64,000 nt of DNA from JBNKWA01 sp050299555 (GTDB lineage: Bacteria; Pseudomonadota; Alphaproteobacteria; Rhodobacterales; Rhodobacteraceae): the NCBI GenBank assembly GCA_050299555.1, contig JBNKWA010000070.1, forward strand, positions 52,654 to 116,653, given 5' to 3'. The position numbers and the translations under genes were made by a program. Shown in pieces: positions 18,427 through 28,018 of this stretch. The notes under the pieces were generated by a model. It had not been told where the DNA came from. It saw only the letters and a list, made by a program, of their open reading frames with translations, and ran no database searches. Numbering within the stretch: the stretch's first letter is position 1; each line of letters begins with the position of its first letter.

Positions 18427-18618
18427 GGCGACTCCTCCGGCGGAAATCCCGCAGATTATGCCTGAAAGCGGGCGGCGCTCAACGGGGCTCTCGTCCGCCC
18501 GCCCACACTGCAACCAATCGGGGGCTTGGATTCGCCGTCAATTCCAGCATGATAGGCAACGGCGCCGCGCCAGGGGTGGATCGGCGCCGGTGTTGCGTAC
18601 CGTTTGGGGGTGGTGCAG

Positions 18619-20091
18619 ATGTTCAAGTCCGCTAGCAGGGCCTTGCCCTGGGCGCTGATCGTGATGGTCGCGCTCATCGTCTACGATCGTACCAGGCTGG
18701 AGGGCATGGCTGCCGTGGTGCCGACCGCGACGGTCGAGGCGTCCGCACCGCCGGTTCTCCGGCCCGAGGTTGCCGCCGTTGCCCTGCTGCCCCGCGCCAC
18801 CCGGCCGAAGCCGCGCGACCTGCCGGTGCCGGCACCCGTGGTGCTCGCCTCCATCGACCCGCTGGCGGGGGCGGAGTTCGCCGCCGCGCCGGCCCCTGCG
18901 GTTGCGCCCCTCGGCGCGGCCCCCGAGGCATCGCCCCTAGTGGCGGCCAAGGGCGAGCCCGACCCCAATGCCGGCGCCGAAGGGCTGCTGGTCGCAGCGC
19001 TGACGCCGGCGCAGTCGGGGTTCGCCAATGACGGGCCGCCTGACGTCGCGCCGCTGCCGGCGGCGCCAGACACGGCGCTGGTCTCGACGCAGAAGGCGCG
19101 GCCCGACCCCAATGCGTCAGCTGCCGAGCAGCTGGTCGTCGCCTCCCTGACCCCGTCCGCTGCCACCGACGCACCGCTGCCCAAGGTGGCACCGCTGGCC
19201 GCGGCGCCGGTACCCGCGGCGCCGATTTCGGGCCTGCCCGGGCGGCCCGACCCGAACGCCGCGCCGGCCGAGCAGCTGGTCGCCGCCCTGACCCCGCCCA
19301 GGGCGGTTGTCGGCGCCGCGGCCAGCGACGCGCCGCCGGCGTCCGTGGCGCCGCTTGCCACCGTGCCGGTGCCCGGCGCCGTGTCGCCGATTGCCGGGCG
19401 CCCCGATCCCAACGACGCACCGCCGCTGGTCATGGCCGCGCTCGATCCGGGCGCGATCGGCGGGCCGTCTCCGGTAACGCTGCCGGGCGCCGTCGGGTCC
19501 TCCGCCGCGGCGCGTCCCGGGCCGCTCGCCCGCCCCGACGACCGGGTGCCGGCGCCTGCCGCCTTTTCGCCCACGGTGCCCTCGCCGGCGGCCGAGCGGG
19601 CGCGACTTGTGGCCTTTCTCGACACGCTCGAGGCGCGCGGCGCCCCACCGGAGCCGGCGCCCGCCGAGTTCCTGGCCGACAAGGTCGAGGTAGACAAGGC
19701 CGCCCGCCGCCTGCGCCTGATCCATGACGGGCGGGTGATCCGCGAATATGTCATCGCGCTTGGCGCCGCGCCCTATGGCCACAAGCGTGAGGAGGGCGAC
19801 GAGCGCACGCCCGAGGGCAACTATTTCATCGACTGGCGCAACCCCTATTCGGTGGCCCATCTCAGCCTGCACATCTCCTATCCCAACGCCGAGGACCGTG
19901 CCCGGGCGCGCGCCGAGGGTGTCGACCCCGGCGGCGACATCATGATCCACGGGCTGTTGAACGGCTGGGGCTGGCTCGGCCGGCTGCATGCCTTGCGCGA
20001 CTGGACCAACGGCTGCATCGCGGTGACCAATATCGAGATGCGCCAGATCTGGGCGCTGGTGCCGAACGGAACGCCGATCACCATCCGCTAG
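18619..20091 (+). CDS. L,D-transpeptidase (YkuD) with Pro/Ala repeats
   Basis: This 490-residue envelope protein has a signal anchor at about residues 10-26 (ALPWALIVMVALIVY), a long low-complexity Ala/Pro region containing four repeats around PDPN (residues 114-300), and a C-terminal YkuD domain from about 353. The catalytic motif is intact: His444 in IMIHG, and SHGC-like TNGC with the nucleophile Cys466. Such enzymes crosslink peptidoglycan or attach proteins to it. The repeat region probably spans the periplasm or the sugar strands. It lies divergent from the hydrolase gene and upstream of lpd, between the last two genes of the 2-oxoglutarate dehydrogenase set. Confidence 0.88.
   Translation: MFKSASRALPWALIVMVALIVYDRTRLEGMAAVVPTATVEASAPPVLRPEVAAVALLPRATRPKPRDLPVPAPVVLASIDPLAGAEFAAAPAPAVAPLGAAPEASPLVAAKGEPDPNAGAEGLLVAALTPAQSGFANDGPPDVAPLPAAPDTALVSTQKARPDPNASAAEQLVVASLTPSAATDAPLPKVAPLAAAPVPAAPISGLPGRPDPNAAPAEQLVAALTPPRAVVGAAASDAPPASVAPLATVPVPGAVSPIAGRPDPNDAPPLVMAALDPGAIGGPSPVTLPGAVGSSAAARPGPLARPDDRVPAPAAFSPTVPSPAAERARLVAFLDTLEARGAPPEPAPAEFLADKVEVDKAARRLRLIHDGRVIREYVIALGAAPYGHKREEGDERTPEGNYFIDWRNPYSVAHLSLHISYPNAEDRARARAEGVDPGGDIMIHGLLNGWGWLGRLHALRDWTNGCIAVTNIEMRQIWALVPNGTPITIR
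18952..19500 (+). repeat. 48-codon protein repeats in L,D-transpeptidase
   Basis: PDPN cores occur at about 18958, 19102, 19246 and 19402, giving unit lengths of 144, 144 and 156 bases (48, 48 and 52 codons). Each unit continues with an (A)EQLVAALTP-like segment and a Pro/Ala spacer. In-frame spacing shows the repeats are selected as protein, unlike the repeat before mdh. Confidence 0.8.
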
Positions 20092-20141
20092 CGGCGCCGC
20101 GCATGTGGGCATTGCGGGCGCCCGGGTCGGGCGTCCCCACC

Positions 20142-20168
20142 GTGTCCCCATCGGGGTTAACACTTTTT
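20142..20168 (+). terminator. Probable intrinsic terminator after L,D-transpeptidase gene
   Basis: A short hairpin, CCCC paired with GGGG plus GTG/CAC closing with a small bulge, is followed directly by five T residues (20164-20168). It lies 51 bases after the transpeptidase stop. Confidence 0.55.
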
Positions 20169-20358
20169 CGCAATGATAACAATTGATTGGATACCCGTCC
20201 CCGTGGGGACGCCTGCAGACGGGCGGATCCCCTGCCGCAGGAAGGCCACGGGCGACCGGGAAATCCGGGGGCCCGCATCTTGTCCGGGTGGTGGTCCCGG
20301 CGCGCGTCGTCTATCTCTTTTCCGATCCGTCTGAGTCGCCTGAAGGAGGAGCCCTGCC

Positions 20359-21741
20359 ATGCCCTATGATGTGATCGTGATCGGCGGGGGGCCGGGCGGC
20401 TATGTCTGCGCCATCCGCTGCGCCCAGCTCGGGCTGAAGACCGCCTGCGTCGAGGGCCGGGCGACGCTGGGCGGCACCTGCCTGAACGTCGGCTGCATCC
20501 CGTCAAAGGCGATGCTGCACGCCTCCGAGCTCTATCACGAGGCGCACACCCATTTCGACACCATGGGGCTGACCGGACCGGGGCCGAAGCTCGATCTGGG
20601 CAAGATGCTGGCCTACAAGCAGTCCACGGTGGACCAGAACACCAAGGGCATCGAGTTCCTGTTCAAGAAGAACAAGGTCGACTGGCTGAAGGGCTGGGGC
20701 AGGATCGCGGGCCCCGGCAAGGTCCAGGTCGGCGACCAGACCCACGAGACCCGCCATATCGTCATCGCCACCGGGTCCGAGGCCTCGACCCTGCCCGGCG
20801 TCGAGGTGGACGAGAAGACCGTGGTCACCTCCACCGGCGCGCTGGAGCTGCCCAAGGTGCCCAAGACCATGCTGGTGATCGGCGCCGGGGTGATCGGGCT
20901 CGAGCTGGGCTCGGTCTACGCCCGGCTCGGCGCCAAGGTGACGGTGGTGGAGTTCCTCGACCAGATCACCCCCGGCCTGGACGGCGAGGTGCAGAAGGCC
21001 TTCCAGCGGATGCTGAAGAAGCAGGGGCTGGACTTCGTGCTCGGCGCCGCGGTGCAGACGGTCAAGACCGCGCGCGGCAAGGCCAAGGTGACCTGGAAGT
21101 CGCGGGCCGACGATGCCGAGACCACCCAGGATGCCGACGTGGTGCTGGTCGCCACCGGGCGGCGGCCCTACACCCAGGGCCTCGGGCTGGAGGAAGCCGG
21201 TGTCGAGACCGAGCGCGGAATGGTGAAGACCGACGACCACCTGCGGACGAACGTGGACGGGATCTGGGCCCTTGGCGACGTGGTCAGGGGGCCGATGCTG
21301 GCCCACAAGGCCGAGGACGAGGGCACCGCGGTGGCCGAGAGCATCGCCGGCCAGCGGGGCCACGTGAATTATGGGGTGATCCCTTCGGTGATCTACACCG
21401 CCCCCGAGGTGGCGGCGGTGGGCCAGACCGAGGAGCAGCTGAAAGAGGCCGGCCGCGCCTACAAGGTGGGCAAGTTCCCGTTCATGGGCAATGCCCGGGC
21501 CAAGAGCTATTTCCAGGCCGAGGGCTTCGTGAAGATCCTCGCCGACAAGGAGACCGACCGGGTGCTCGGGGCCCACATCATCGGCCCCTATGCGGGCGAT
21601 CTGATCCACGAGATCTGCGTCGGCATGGAATTCGGCGCCGCGGCCGAGGACATCGCCCGCACCTGCCACGCCCATCCCACCTTCTCGGAGGCGGTGCGGG
21701 AGGCGGCGCTGGCCTGCGGCGACGGGGCGATTCACGCCTGA
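20359..21741 (+). CDS. lpd: Dihydrolipoyl dehydrogenase E3
   Basis: This 460-residue FAD/NAD flavoprotein reoxidises lipoyl groups of the 2-oxoglutarate dehydrogenase complex. It shows the FAD motif GGGPGGYVCA, the redox-active pair Cys41 and Cys46 in GGTCLNVGCIPSK, the NAD motif GAGVIGLELGSVY and the C-terminal His439-Glu444 dyad in HPTFSEAV. GAAGGAGG precedes the ATG. It is separated from sucB by 2.6 kb and has its own upstream region with palindromes, so it may be transcribed separately. Confidence 0.98.
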   Translation: MPYDVIVIGGGPGGYVCAIRCAQLGLKTACVEGRATLGGTCLNVGCIPSKAMLHASELYHEAHTHFDTMGLTGPGPKLDLGKMLAYKQSTVDQNTKGIEFLFKKNKVDWLKGWGRIAGPGKVQVGDQTHETRHIVIATGSEASTLPGVEVDEKTVVTSTGALELPKVPKTMLVIGAGVIGLELGSVYARLGAKVTVVEFLDQITPGLDGEVQKAFQRMLKKQGLDFVLGAAVQTVKTARGKAKVTWKSRADDAETTQDADVVLVATGRRPYTQGLGLEEAGVETERGMVKTDDHLRTNVDGIWALGDVVRGPMLAHKAEDEGTAVAESIAGQRGHVNYGVIPSVIYTAPEVAAVGQTEEQLKEAGRAYKVGKFPFMGNARAKSYFQAEGFVKILADKETDRVLGAHIIGPYAGDLIHEICVGMEFGAAAEDIARTCHAHPTFSEAVREAALACGDGAIHA

Positions 21742-21816
21742 TCTTCGGGGGCCCCACGGGCCCCGAAGATCGCCCCGACGCGGGTGTCCCCGCGGGGACG
21801 GTGGGTCAATTTTTTC
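21740..21816 (+). terminator. Terminator region after lpd
   Basis: Two hairpins follow the lpd stop. The first (21740-21772) pairs GATCTTCGGGG with CCCCGAAGATC around a short loop. The second is the perfect palindrome GTCCCCGCGGGGAC (21786-21799), followed after nine bases by a six-T run. Together they make a strong end to the TCA cluster. Confidence 0.75.
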
Positions 21817-21846
21817 TGGTCAGTTGGGGTTCAGTGGAACGCGCGA

Positions 21847-22485
21847 CTAGGATGGTGTTCGCGAGGCCATCAATCCGGCGCCCAGAGAAACAAACGTCAG
21901 CCCAGTCAGTTGGGCGATCCGCTCTCTGAGTTTCGCCGACACAATCCGGCCGCGGACCGCGCGTGCCGCGTATCCGTAGGCAAGATGGATTGTCAGGATG
22001 ACAATCGCATTGGTCAGGTACATGACTGCAAGCTGGGGCGCGAGCGCACGCCCCGGATCGAGAAATTGGGGAAGAAGGGCCGCAAGGAAAAGCACAGTTT
22101 TCGGATTGCTGGAAGACACAAGGAACGCTTCCACAAACCGCCGTCTCACACTGGGAACGGAGACCGCCGCTTCTGCCGAAATATCCAGCGCGGAGTTCTT
22201 CCGCGCGTTGAGCAACATCTTCACGCCGAGAAATACAAGGTAGAGCGCACCGACCGTCTTCATCGCGAAATACAGTATCGGCGTCTGTGCGAGCAGCGCG
22301 CCGAACCCGTAAACCACCAGCGTCATGAAGATGAGTTGGCTGGTGAGGTTGGCCGTGATGGTCAGAAGACCCGCACGCATGCCGTATCTTGCCGAATGAA
22401 CCATGACAAGGAGCGTGTTCGGTCCGGGCGATAAGGTGGTTATGAGAGACGTGAGCAGAAACACTCCCCAGATTGCCAGCTCCAT
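21847..22485 (-). CDS. LysE/RhtB family amino acid exporter
   Basis: This 212-residue membrane protein has six predicted helices and the LysE-family N terminus WGVFLLTSLITTLSPGPNTLLVM, which carries the SPGPN motif. The segment FLVSSSNPKTVLFLAALLPQFLDP is also characteristic. Members export lysine, threonine, homoserine lactone or related compounds. The base composition is lower in GC than the TCA genes on its left, suggesting a different history. A GntR-family regulator lies upstream on the same strand but 121 bases away; whether it controls this gene is unknown. Confidence 0.92.
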   Translation of the reverse strand: MELAIWGVFLLTSLITTLSPGPNTLLVMVHSARYGMRAGLLTITANLTSQLIFMTLVVYGFGALLAQTPILYFAMKTVGALYLVFLGVKMLLNARKNSALDISAEAAVSVPSVRRRFVEAFLVSSSNPKTVLFLAALLPQFLDPGRALAPQLAVMYLTNAIVILTIHLAYGYAARAVRGRIVSAKLRERIAQLTGLTFVSLGAGLMASRTPS

Positions 22486-22606
22486 GCTCTTTTCTTTCTG
22501 TAAACCATCGAAAATTCGCAGCCTTTATGGTGCAGTTCTTGGATGAAAACCAGCACATCAAAAGACCCGGCAGATCAGGTGGTTGCGGCAACCCAAAAAA
22601 GCGCGA

Positions 22607-23272
22607 TCAGTTCACCAGCATCCTCAGCCCGCCGGTGACATCGGCGCGCACGGCCAGGCGCAGGCCCGGCTCGTCGCCCGCCCTGAGCGCGGCGATGATC
22701 TTGCCATGGCTGAGGCTGGCGTCGGGGCGTTGCCGCCGGGCGTAAAGCGCCCGCATGGTGGGGCCAAGCTGCATCCACACCGTCTCGGCCAGCGCCAGCA
22801 TCGCCGGCGCCTGGGCTCGCAGGTAGAGCATGCGGTGGAATTCCAGGTTCGAGCGCACATAGCCGGTGGCGTCCGCCTCGGCCAGCGAGCGGCCGACGCT
22901 GCGGTTGATGTCCTCCATGCGGTCGATCAGCGCCGCGTGGGCACGCGGCAAGGCCCGGGCGGCAAGCTCGGGCTCCAGCAGCCCGCGCAGCGCCGCCAGC
23001 TCCTCGATGCGGTCGCTGGCCAGCACCGGCGTCGCCAGCCGCCCGGACTGGCTGAGGGTCAGCGCACCTTCCGCCGCCAGCCGGCGCACCGCCTCGCGCG
23101 CCGGTGTCATGCTGGTCCCGAACTGGCGGGCGATGGAACGCAGCGTCATCGCCTGGCCGGGGCCGACGATGCCGTACATGATCTGGGCCCGGAGCGCCCG
23201 GTAGACCGCGTCATGGGCGGTGCTGCGCCCGTCCGATGACGCGCCGCGTGGCGGTAACGGGGGCTCGGTCAC
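22607..23272 (-). CDS. GntR family transcriptional regulator (FCD type)
   Basis: This 221-residue regulator has an N-terminal winged helix at about 15-85 (AHDAVYRALRAQIMYGIV, then LRSIARQFGTSMTPAREAVRRL) and a C-terminal all-helical FCD ligand-binding domain from about 90 with the metal/ligand residues in NLEFHRMLY and a late SHGKIIAAL. A GTG start at 23272 is chosen since GGAAG lies five bases upstream; the open frame extends much further but is not protein-like. It may act on the LysE gene or on the SH3 gene that begins 87 bases away on the other strand. Confidence 0.9.
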   Translation of the reverse strand: MTEPPLPPRGASSDGRSTAHDAVYRALRAQIMYGIVGPGQAMTLRSIARQFGTSMTPAREAVRRLAAEGALTLSQSGRLATPVLASDRIEELAALRGLLEPELAARALPRAHAALIDRMEDINRSVGRSLAEADATGYVRSNLEFHRMLYLRAQAPAMLALAETVWMQLGPTMRALYARRQRPDASLSHGKIIAALRAGDEPGLRLAVRADVTGGLRMLVN

Positions 23273-23358
23273 AAGATCTTCCACTTTTTGGCGGAAAAAG
23301 AATCGCTGATTCGTGCCGTTGGCTTTGCTACAGTAACGACCGTGTGATGGGGTGTGCC

Positions 23359-23874
23359 ATGTTGAATTTCTGGTCGGGCCTTCTGGGCTATTCGACGGCT
23401 GCGTTGTTTGTCGCAGCCATTTTTCTCTCTGGGGCGCCGGACGGCGCCACCCAGCCGCCGCGCGACAGGCAAGCCGCCGCAGAGGTGCCGGCGGCCGAAG
23501 CCGTGCATTCGCCGCGGCAGGTGGAACTGGCCGCCGCCGAGGCGCGGTTCTTCGACCGCGTGCAGCGCGATCTCGACGGTGTGTCCGACATCGTGTCGCT
23601 GGCTGCATCCGGGGCTTCGGCCGGGGACCCGCAGCAGACGATCATCATCGACGAGCGCCAGCCCGACGGTCGGGGCCTTGAGCGGGGCCGGGTGACGGCG
23701 GCGGCGGTCAACCTGCGCAGCGGTCCCTCGACCGGCTATGACGCCATCGGCGCGGCCCTGCAGGGCGACGTACTGGACTATACCGGCCTTCGCGACGGCG
23801 ACTGGGTCGAGGTCTACGTGCCGGCCATGGGGCGCAACGCCTGGATGCACGGGCGCTATCTGGCCCGACTGTAA
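23359..23874 (+). CDS. Membrane-anchored SH3-domain protein
   Basis: This is a 171-residue protein with an N-terminal hydrophobic anchor (LLGYSTAALFVAAIFLSGAP), a helical linker and a C-terminal bacterial SH3 (SH3b) domain: VTAAAVNLRSGPSTGYDAIGAALQGDVL ... GDWVEVYVPAMGRNAWMHGRYL. SH3b domains bind peptidoglycan or protein partners in the periplasm. Two Met codons 12 bases apart could start the gene; the second, with GGGGTG before it, is used. Divergent from the GntR gene. Confidence 0.83.
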   Translation: MLNFWSGLLGYSTAALFVAAIFLSGAPDGATQPPRDRQAAAEVPAAEAVHSPRQVELAAAEARFFDRVQRDLDGVSDIVSLAASGASAGDPQQTIIIDERQPDGRGLERGRVTAAAVNLRSGPSTGYDAIGAALQGDVLDYTGLRDGDWVEVYVPAMGRNAWMHGRYLARL

Positions 23875-24048
23875 GCCAGGACGGGGTCCCGCAAGCCCGG
23901 GACCTTCGCCTGCCACCTTCGCCCTGAGTGTTCGTCCCGAGCGTTCGCCTGCGGGACCTTCGCGGGCGGCGCGGGCGAGGACCCGCGTCAAGCGCGGGAC
24001 GGGTTTGCGGCCGGGCCTGGGCCGGCCCGGATGTCGTCCGGTTGCGGC

Positions 24049-24734
24049 TCAGTCCAGCCGGAGCCGGTGCAGGCCGGGGCCGTTCCGGCGCAGCCAGTCG
24101 CGCTGCGCGTCGAAATCCGGGCAGATGCGTTCCACCAGCTTCCAGTAGGCCGCGCCGTGGTTCATGTGGCGCAGGTGGCAGACTTCGTGCGCGGCGACGT
24201 AGTCGAGCACCGGAGGCGGGGCCATGATCAGCCGCCACGAGAACATCAGCGCCCCCGAATCGGCGCAGGAGCCCCAGCGCGAGCGGGGATCGCGCAACTG
24301 CACCCGGGCCACGGTCAGGCCGAGCTGCGCGGCATAGCGGTCGGTGGCGGCGACGATCCGGTCGCGGGCCAGCGCCTTCAGAAAGCCCTTGAGCTGGCCG
24401 ACAAGCCGCGCCTCGGGGCCGGGCAGCAGCAGCCGCTCGCCCTCGATGCGCGCCGGGCCGGGCGCGGCGGCAAGCGTCACCGGGCGACCCTCCACCGGCA
24501 GCTCCAGGCCCCAGGCGACGGGCGCGGTGGGCGGATGCGCGGCCAGGGCGCGCGCCAGCCAGTCGGCCTGGCGGGCGGCAAATTCCTCGGCGGCGCGCAT
24601 CGGCGTGCGCGCCGGGATGGTCAGGGTGACATCGTTGGTGCCGTGGGTGACCCGCAGGATCAGCCTGCGGGCGCGGGCATGGCGGCGGACGGCGATGTCG
24701 ACGCCGGGTCGGTCAAGCCGGATTGTACCGGCGG

Positions 24735-24738
<4 letters not shown>
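24049..24738 (-). CDS. M48-like metal-dependent hydrolase (YgjP/DUF45 type)
   Basis: This 229-residue protein is of the YgjP/SprT-like metallopeptidase group. The zinc motif is HEVCHLRHMNH (an HExxH), and the family signatures LRDPRSRWGSC and SWRLIMAPPPVLDYVAAHE are intact. The N-terminal third is a beta-rich domain (DIAVRRHARARRLILRV). The ATG overlaps the stop of the upstream PHB depolymerase gene (ATGA), so the two are co-translated. Cytosolic; natural substrate unknown for the family. Confidence 0.9.
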
Positions 24739-25982
<1,244 letters not shown>

Positions 25983-26163
25983 CCTACATCCTTCCACGCG
26001 ACCCATGACCCGAAGTGTGAAGAAAGCTAGTGGGCGGCGGTCGCAGTCGCAACAACTAGTGTGCAAATGCAAAAATATGTTTCACATTGCAGGTTTGACA
26101 ATGCTCCCTTCGTATGGCAGTCCGCCGGCTGATTTTCCGCCGGACAGAGTGCAGGAGACCCGG

Positions 26164-26505
26164 ATGCCCAAACCGGAATGGGGCGTGAAGCGATTGTGCC
26201 CGTTTTGCAGCACGCGGTTCTATGATTTACAGCACACACAGATGACTTGCCCGTCCTGCGGCAAGAGCTTTGATCTGGCGGCGCTGGAGATGCCGCGCGG
26301 CAAGGCGGCCCGGGTCGAGCGTCCGCAGCGCGAGCCGGTCAAGGCCGAGGCCGAGGGCGACCTGTTGCTGGATGACAACGACGATCTCGATGATTCGGAC
26401 GACGATGTGGAGATCGACGACGAGATTCTCGAGGAAGAGGATGACGACGACAACGTCAACCTCGACGATCTCGCCGACGTGCCGGCCGACGACGACGAGA
26501 GTTAG
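26164..26505 (+). CDS. TIGR02300 (FYDLN) acidic zinc-ribbon protein
   Basis: This is a 113-residue protein with a zinc ribbon (Cys12, Cys15, Cys29, Cys32) surrounding the FYDLQ signature, then a very acidic tail (LLLDDNDDLDDSDDDVEIDD and onward) rich in Asp and Glu. The family is restricted mostly to alphaproteobacteria and has no known function. In many genomes it sits immediately before a tRNA-Ala gene, as here. The start at MPKPEWGVKRLCPFC was chosen as it begins the conserved block. Confidence 0.93.
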   Translation: MPKPEWGVKRLCPFCSTRFYDLQHTQMTCPSCGKSFDLAALEMPRGKAARVERPQREPVKAEAEGDLLLDDNDDLDDSDDDVEIDDEILEEEDDDDNVNLDDLADVPADDDES

Positions 26506-26621
26506 CGCCGGCGCTGCCGAGAAACCGCAGGTCAGGCGATTTCCGCTTGATCTCAAGGGCCGGCGGCCATAAGACAACCGCGCCTTCGCGACCGGCCACC
26601 CAAGCCGGCCGCGCCACCGAT

Positions 26622-26697
<76 letters not shown>

Positions 26698-26931
26698 TTC
26701 TAGACATCTAACTAATTGATGTTGCTGGATAAATGGCCTTCAGGTCCAGATTATCCCAACATTTCTCCCATACTTTCGCTTGAGATTGGCGCGGTGCCTG
26801 TGATCGGGCTTTCGGTCCGAGCAAACGCATCTGAGGATTCGCGCGCGGTACCAACGGTTTTTCCCGAGGAAGCAGGCTCTGTGCTGCGAGCATGCCTTGT
26901 TCAGGGTGTTCTGTTGCGGGCGCCCAGGAAG
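26698..26931. other. Unrecognised AT-richer segment between tRNA and IS remnant
   Basis: The segment is clearly less GC-rich than the chromosome to its left. A 72-codon frame on the plus strand (26716-26934) and an 89-codon frame on the minus strand match nothing I recognise and have no ribosome-binding site. No repeat of the tRNA 3' end long enough to be an attachment site was found. It looks like residue of an earlier insertion. Confidence 0.5.
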
Positions 26932-27002
26932 TGAGCACCTCCCTGAAAATCGGACAGTGACGTAAGCTACGATCTGGCCTCCAAGAACGAGGAGACCAGT
27001 GG

Positions 27003-27296
27003 ATGCCAAGACGTAGAAATCATGACGCGGGCTTCAAGGCTCGCGTGGCGCTGGAAGCCGTGAAGGGCGAGCGCACCGTGTCGGAGCTGGCCGCAGAATA
27101 CGGCATCCATCCGACCATGATGCACCAATGTAAGAAGGCGCTGATCGAGGGTGCGGCGGATATCTTCAAGCGTGGCGGGAAGAAGAGGACCGAGGTCGAT
27201 GAGGACACGGTGCGGTCGCTGCACGCCAAGATCGGGGAGCTGGCCGTGGCCAACGATTCTTTGTCACGAAAGCTCAAGCCCTGGACCGGCAAGTGA
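27003..27296 (+). CDS. IS3-family transposase OrfA
   Basis: This 97-residue OrfA carries an N-terminal helix-turn-helix (NHDAGFKARVALEAVKGERTVSELAAEYGIHPTMMHQCKKAL) and a C-terminal leucine-zipper-like helix (LHAKIGELAVANDSLSRKL). OrfA binds the IS ends and, by frameshift, fuses to OrfB to form the transposase. Length and layout are complete. Its normal partner OrfB is destroyed, so the protein could at most act as a DNA-binding repressor. Confidence 0.88.
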   Translation: MPRRRNHDAGFKARVALEAVKGERTVSELAAEYGIHPTMMHQCKKALIEGAADIFKRGGKKRTEVDEDTVRSLHAKIGELAVANDSLSRKLKPWTGK

Positions 27297-27304
27297 GGCG
27301 CGGC

Positions 27305-27376
27305 ATGATCGAACGTCGCCACCCCACGCGACCAGTCGCGCGGAGACCCCGGATCGCCGTCATTCCTCGCGAATGA
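27305..27376 (+). pseudogene. IS3-family OrfB remnant
   Basis: The reading frame MIERRHPTRP begins like the OrfB N terminus (an MIERxHP start followed by a Cys/Leu-rich segment in intact copies) but departs from it after eight residues and stops after 23. The DDE catalytic core is absent. Confidence 0.6.
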
Positions 27377-27522
27377 CCCGATTGGTCCAAGAAAGTCTCC
27401 CGTTGCCGTCCTCCACTGACGTTACGGCCCTTGCGGGTGAGCCGTCGATCGCCTTCGGCCCGCCGATCGCCATCGAGGCCGCAATGGTGCGGGCTCGAAG
27501 CAAATGATCAAGGAGAACTACC

Positions 27523-27846
27523 ATGGCAACCATCGGCACCTTCAAGAAGTCCAGCAATGAATACACCGGCGAGATCGTCACCCTCAACGTGCAGGCCAAG
27601 AACGTCCGCATCGTTCCCGAGACCAACCAGACCAGCGAGAACGCTCCCAGCCACCGCGTCCTGGTCGGCCGCGCCGAGATCGGTGCCGCCTGGTCGAAGA
27701 CCTCCAACGAGGGGCGCGACTATCTCGGCCTCAAGCTGGACGATCCGAGCTTCACCGCTCCGATCTACGCCAACCTCTTCGGCGATGAAGACGGCGAAGG
27801 CTACAGCCTCATCTGGTCCCGCCCCAGCCGCCGCAACGGCGACTAA
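27523..27846 (+). CDS. DUF736 domain protein
   Basis: This is a 107-residue protein matching DUF736 along its entire length (MATIGTFKKSSNEYTGEIVTLNVQAKNVRIVP, then HRVLVGRAEIGAAW and YLGLKLDDPSFTAPIYANLF). The family is found almost exclusively on plasmids, integrative elements and islands of alphaproteobacteria and has no known role; the fold is probably beta-rich. A perfect AAGGAG ribosome-binding site precedes the ATG. Its presence supports a plasmid or ICE source for this part of the island. Confidence 0.93.
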   Translation: MATIGTFKKSSNEYTGEIVTLNVQAKNVRIVPETNQTSENAPSHRVLVGRAEIGAAWSKTSNEGRDYLGLKLDDPSFTAPIYANLFGDEDGEGYSLIWSRPSRRNGD

Positions 27847-27963
27847 GCCCAGCACGACGCCTCGCCCGGACCCTCCGGGCGGGGCCGAATGGGTCGTCGC
27901 TCGGCCGTTTTGAGTCAAGTGCAAATGTTCAAGCCGTTCCTACGCCACTACACAACCAGCTAC

Positions 27964-27995
27964 TTGAATAGATCATCATTTCGTTATATAAATGA
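27964..27995 (+). promoter_or_regulatory. Promoter and overlapping operator of arsR operon
   Basis: TTGAAT (27964-27969) and TATAAA (27987-27992) are spaced by 17 bases, a near-consensus sigma-70 promoter. An inverted repeat TCATTT (27976-27981) and AAATGA (27990-27995) overlaps the -10 box, a typical position for an ArsR-type autorepressor operator. The arsR start is 27 bases further on. Confidence 0.65.
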
Positions 27996-28018
27996 ATTGT
28001 TAGATATGGAAGTTCATC

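Larger units (their letters stand above)
26932..27380 (+). mobile_element. Truncated IS3-family insertion sequence
   Basis: The left end is recognisable (TGAGCACCTCCCTGAAAATC at 26932), of the kind that opens many IS3-family elements. OrfA follows complete. OrfB is reduced to its first few codons and then lost; no right-hand inverted repeat was found before the DUF736 gene. The element must therefore be inactive unless served in trans. Confidence 0.75.

Noticed and set aside
26716..26934. 72-codon frame after tRNA-Ala
   Set aside because: No ribosome-binding site, no recognisable similarity, and it runs into the IS left end.
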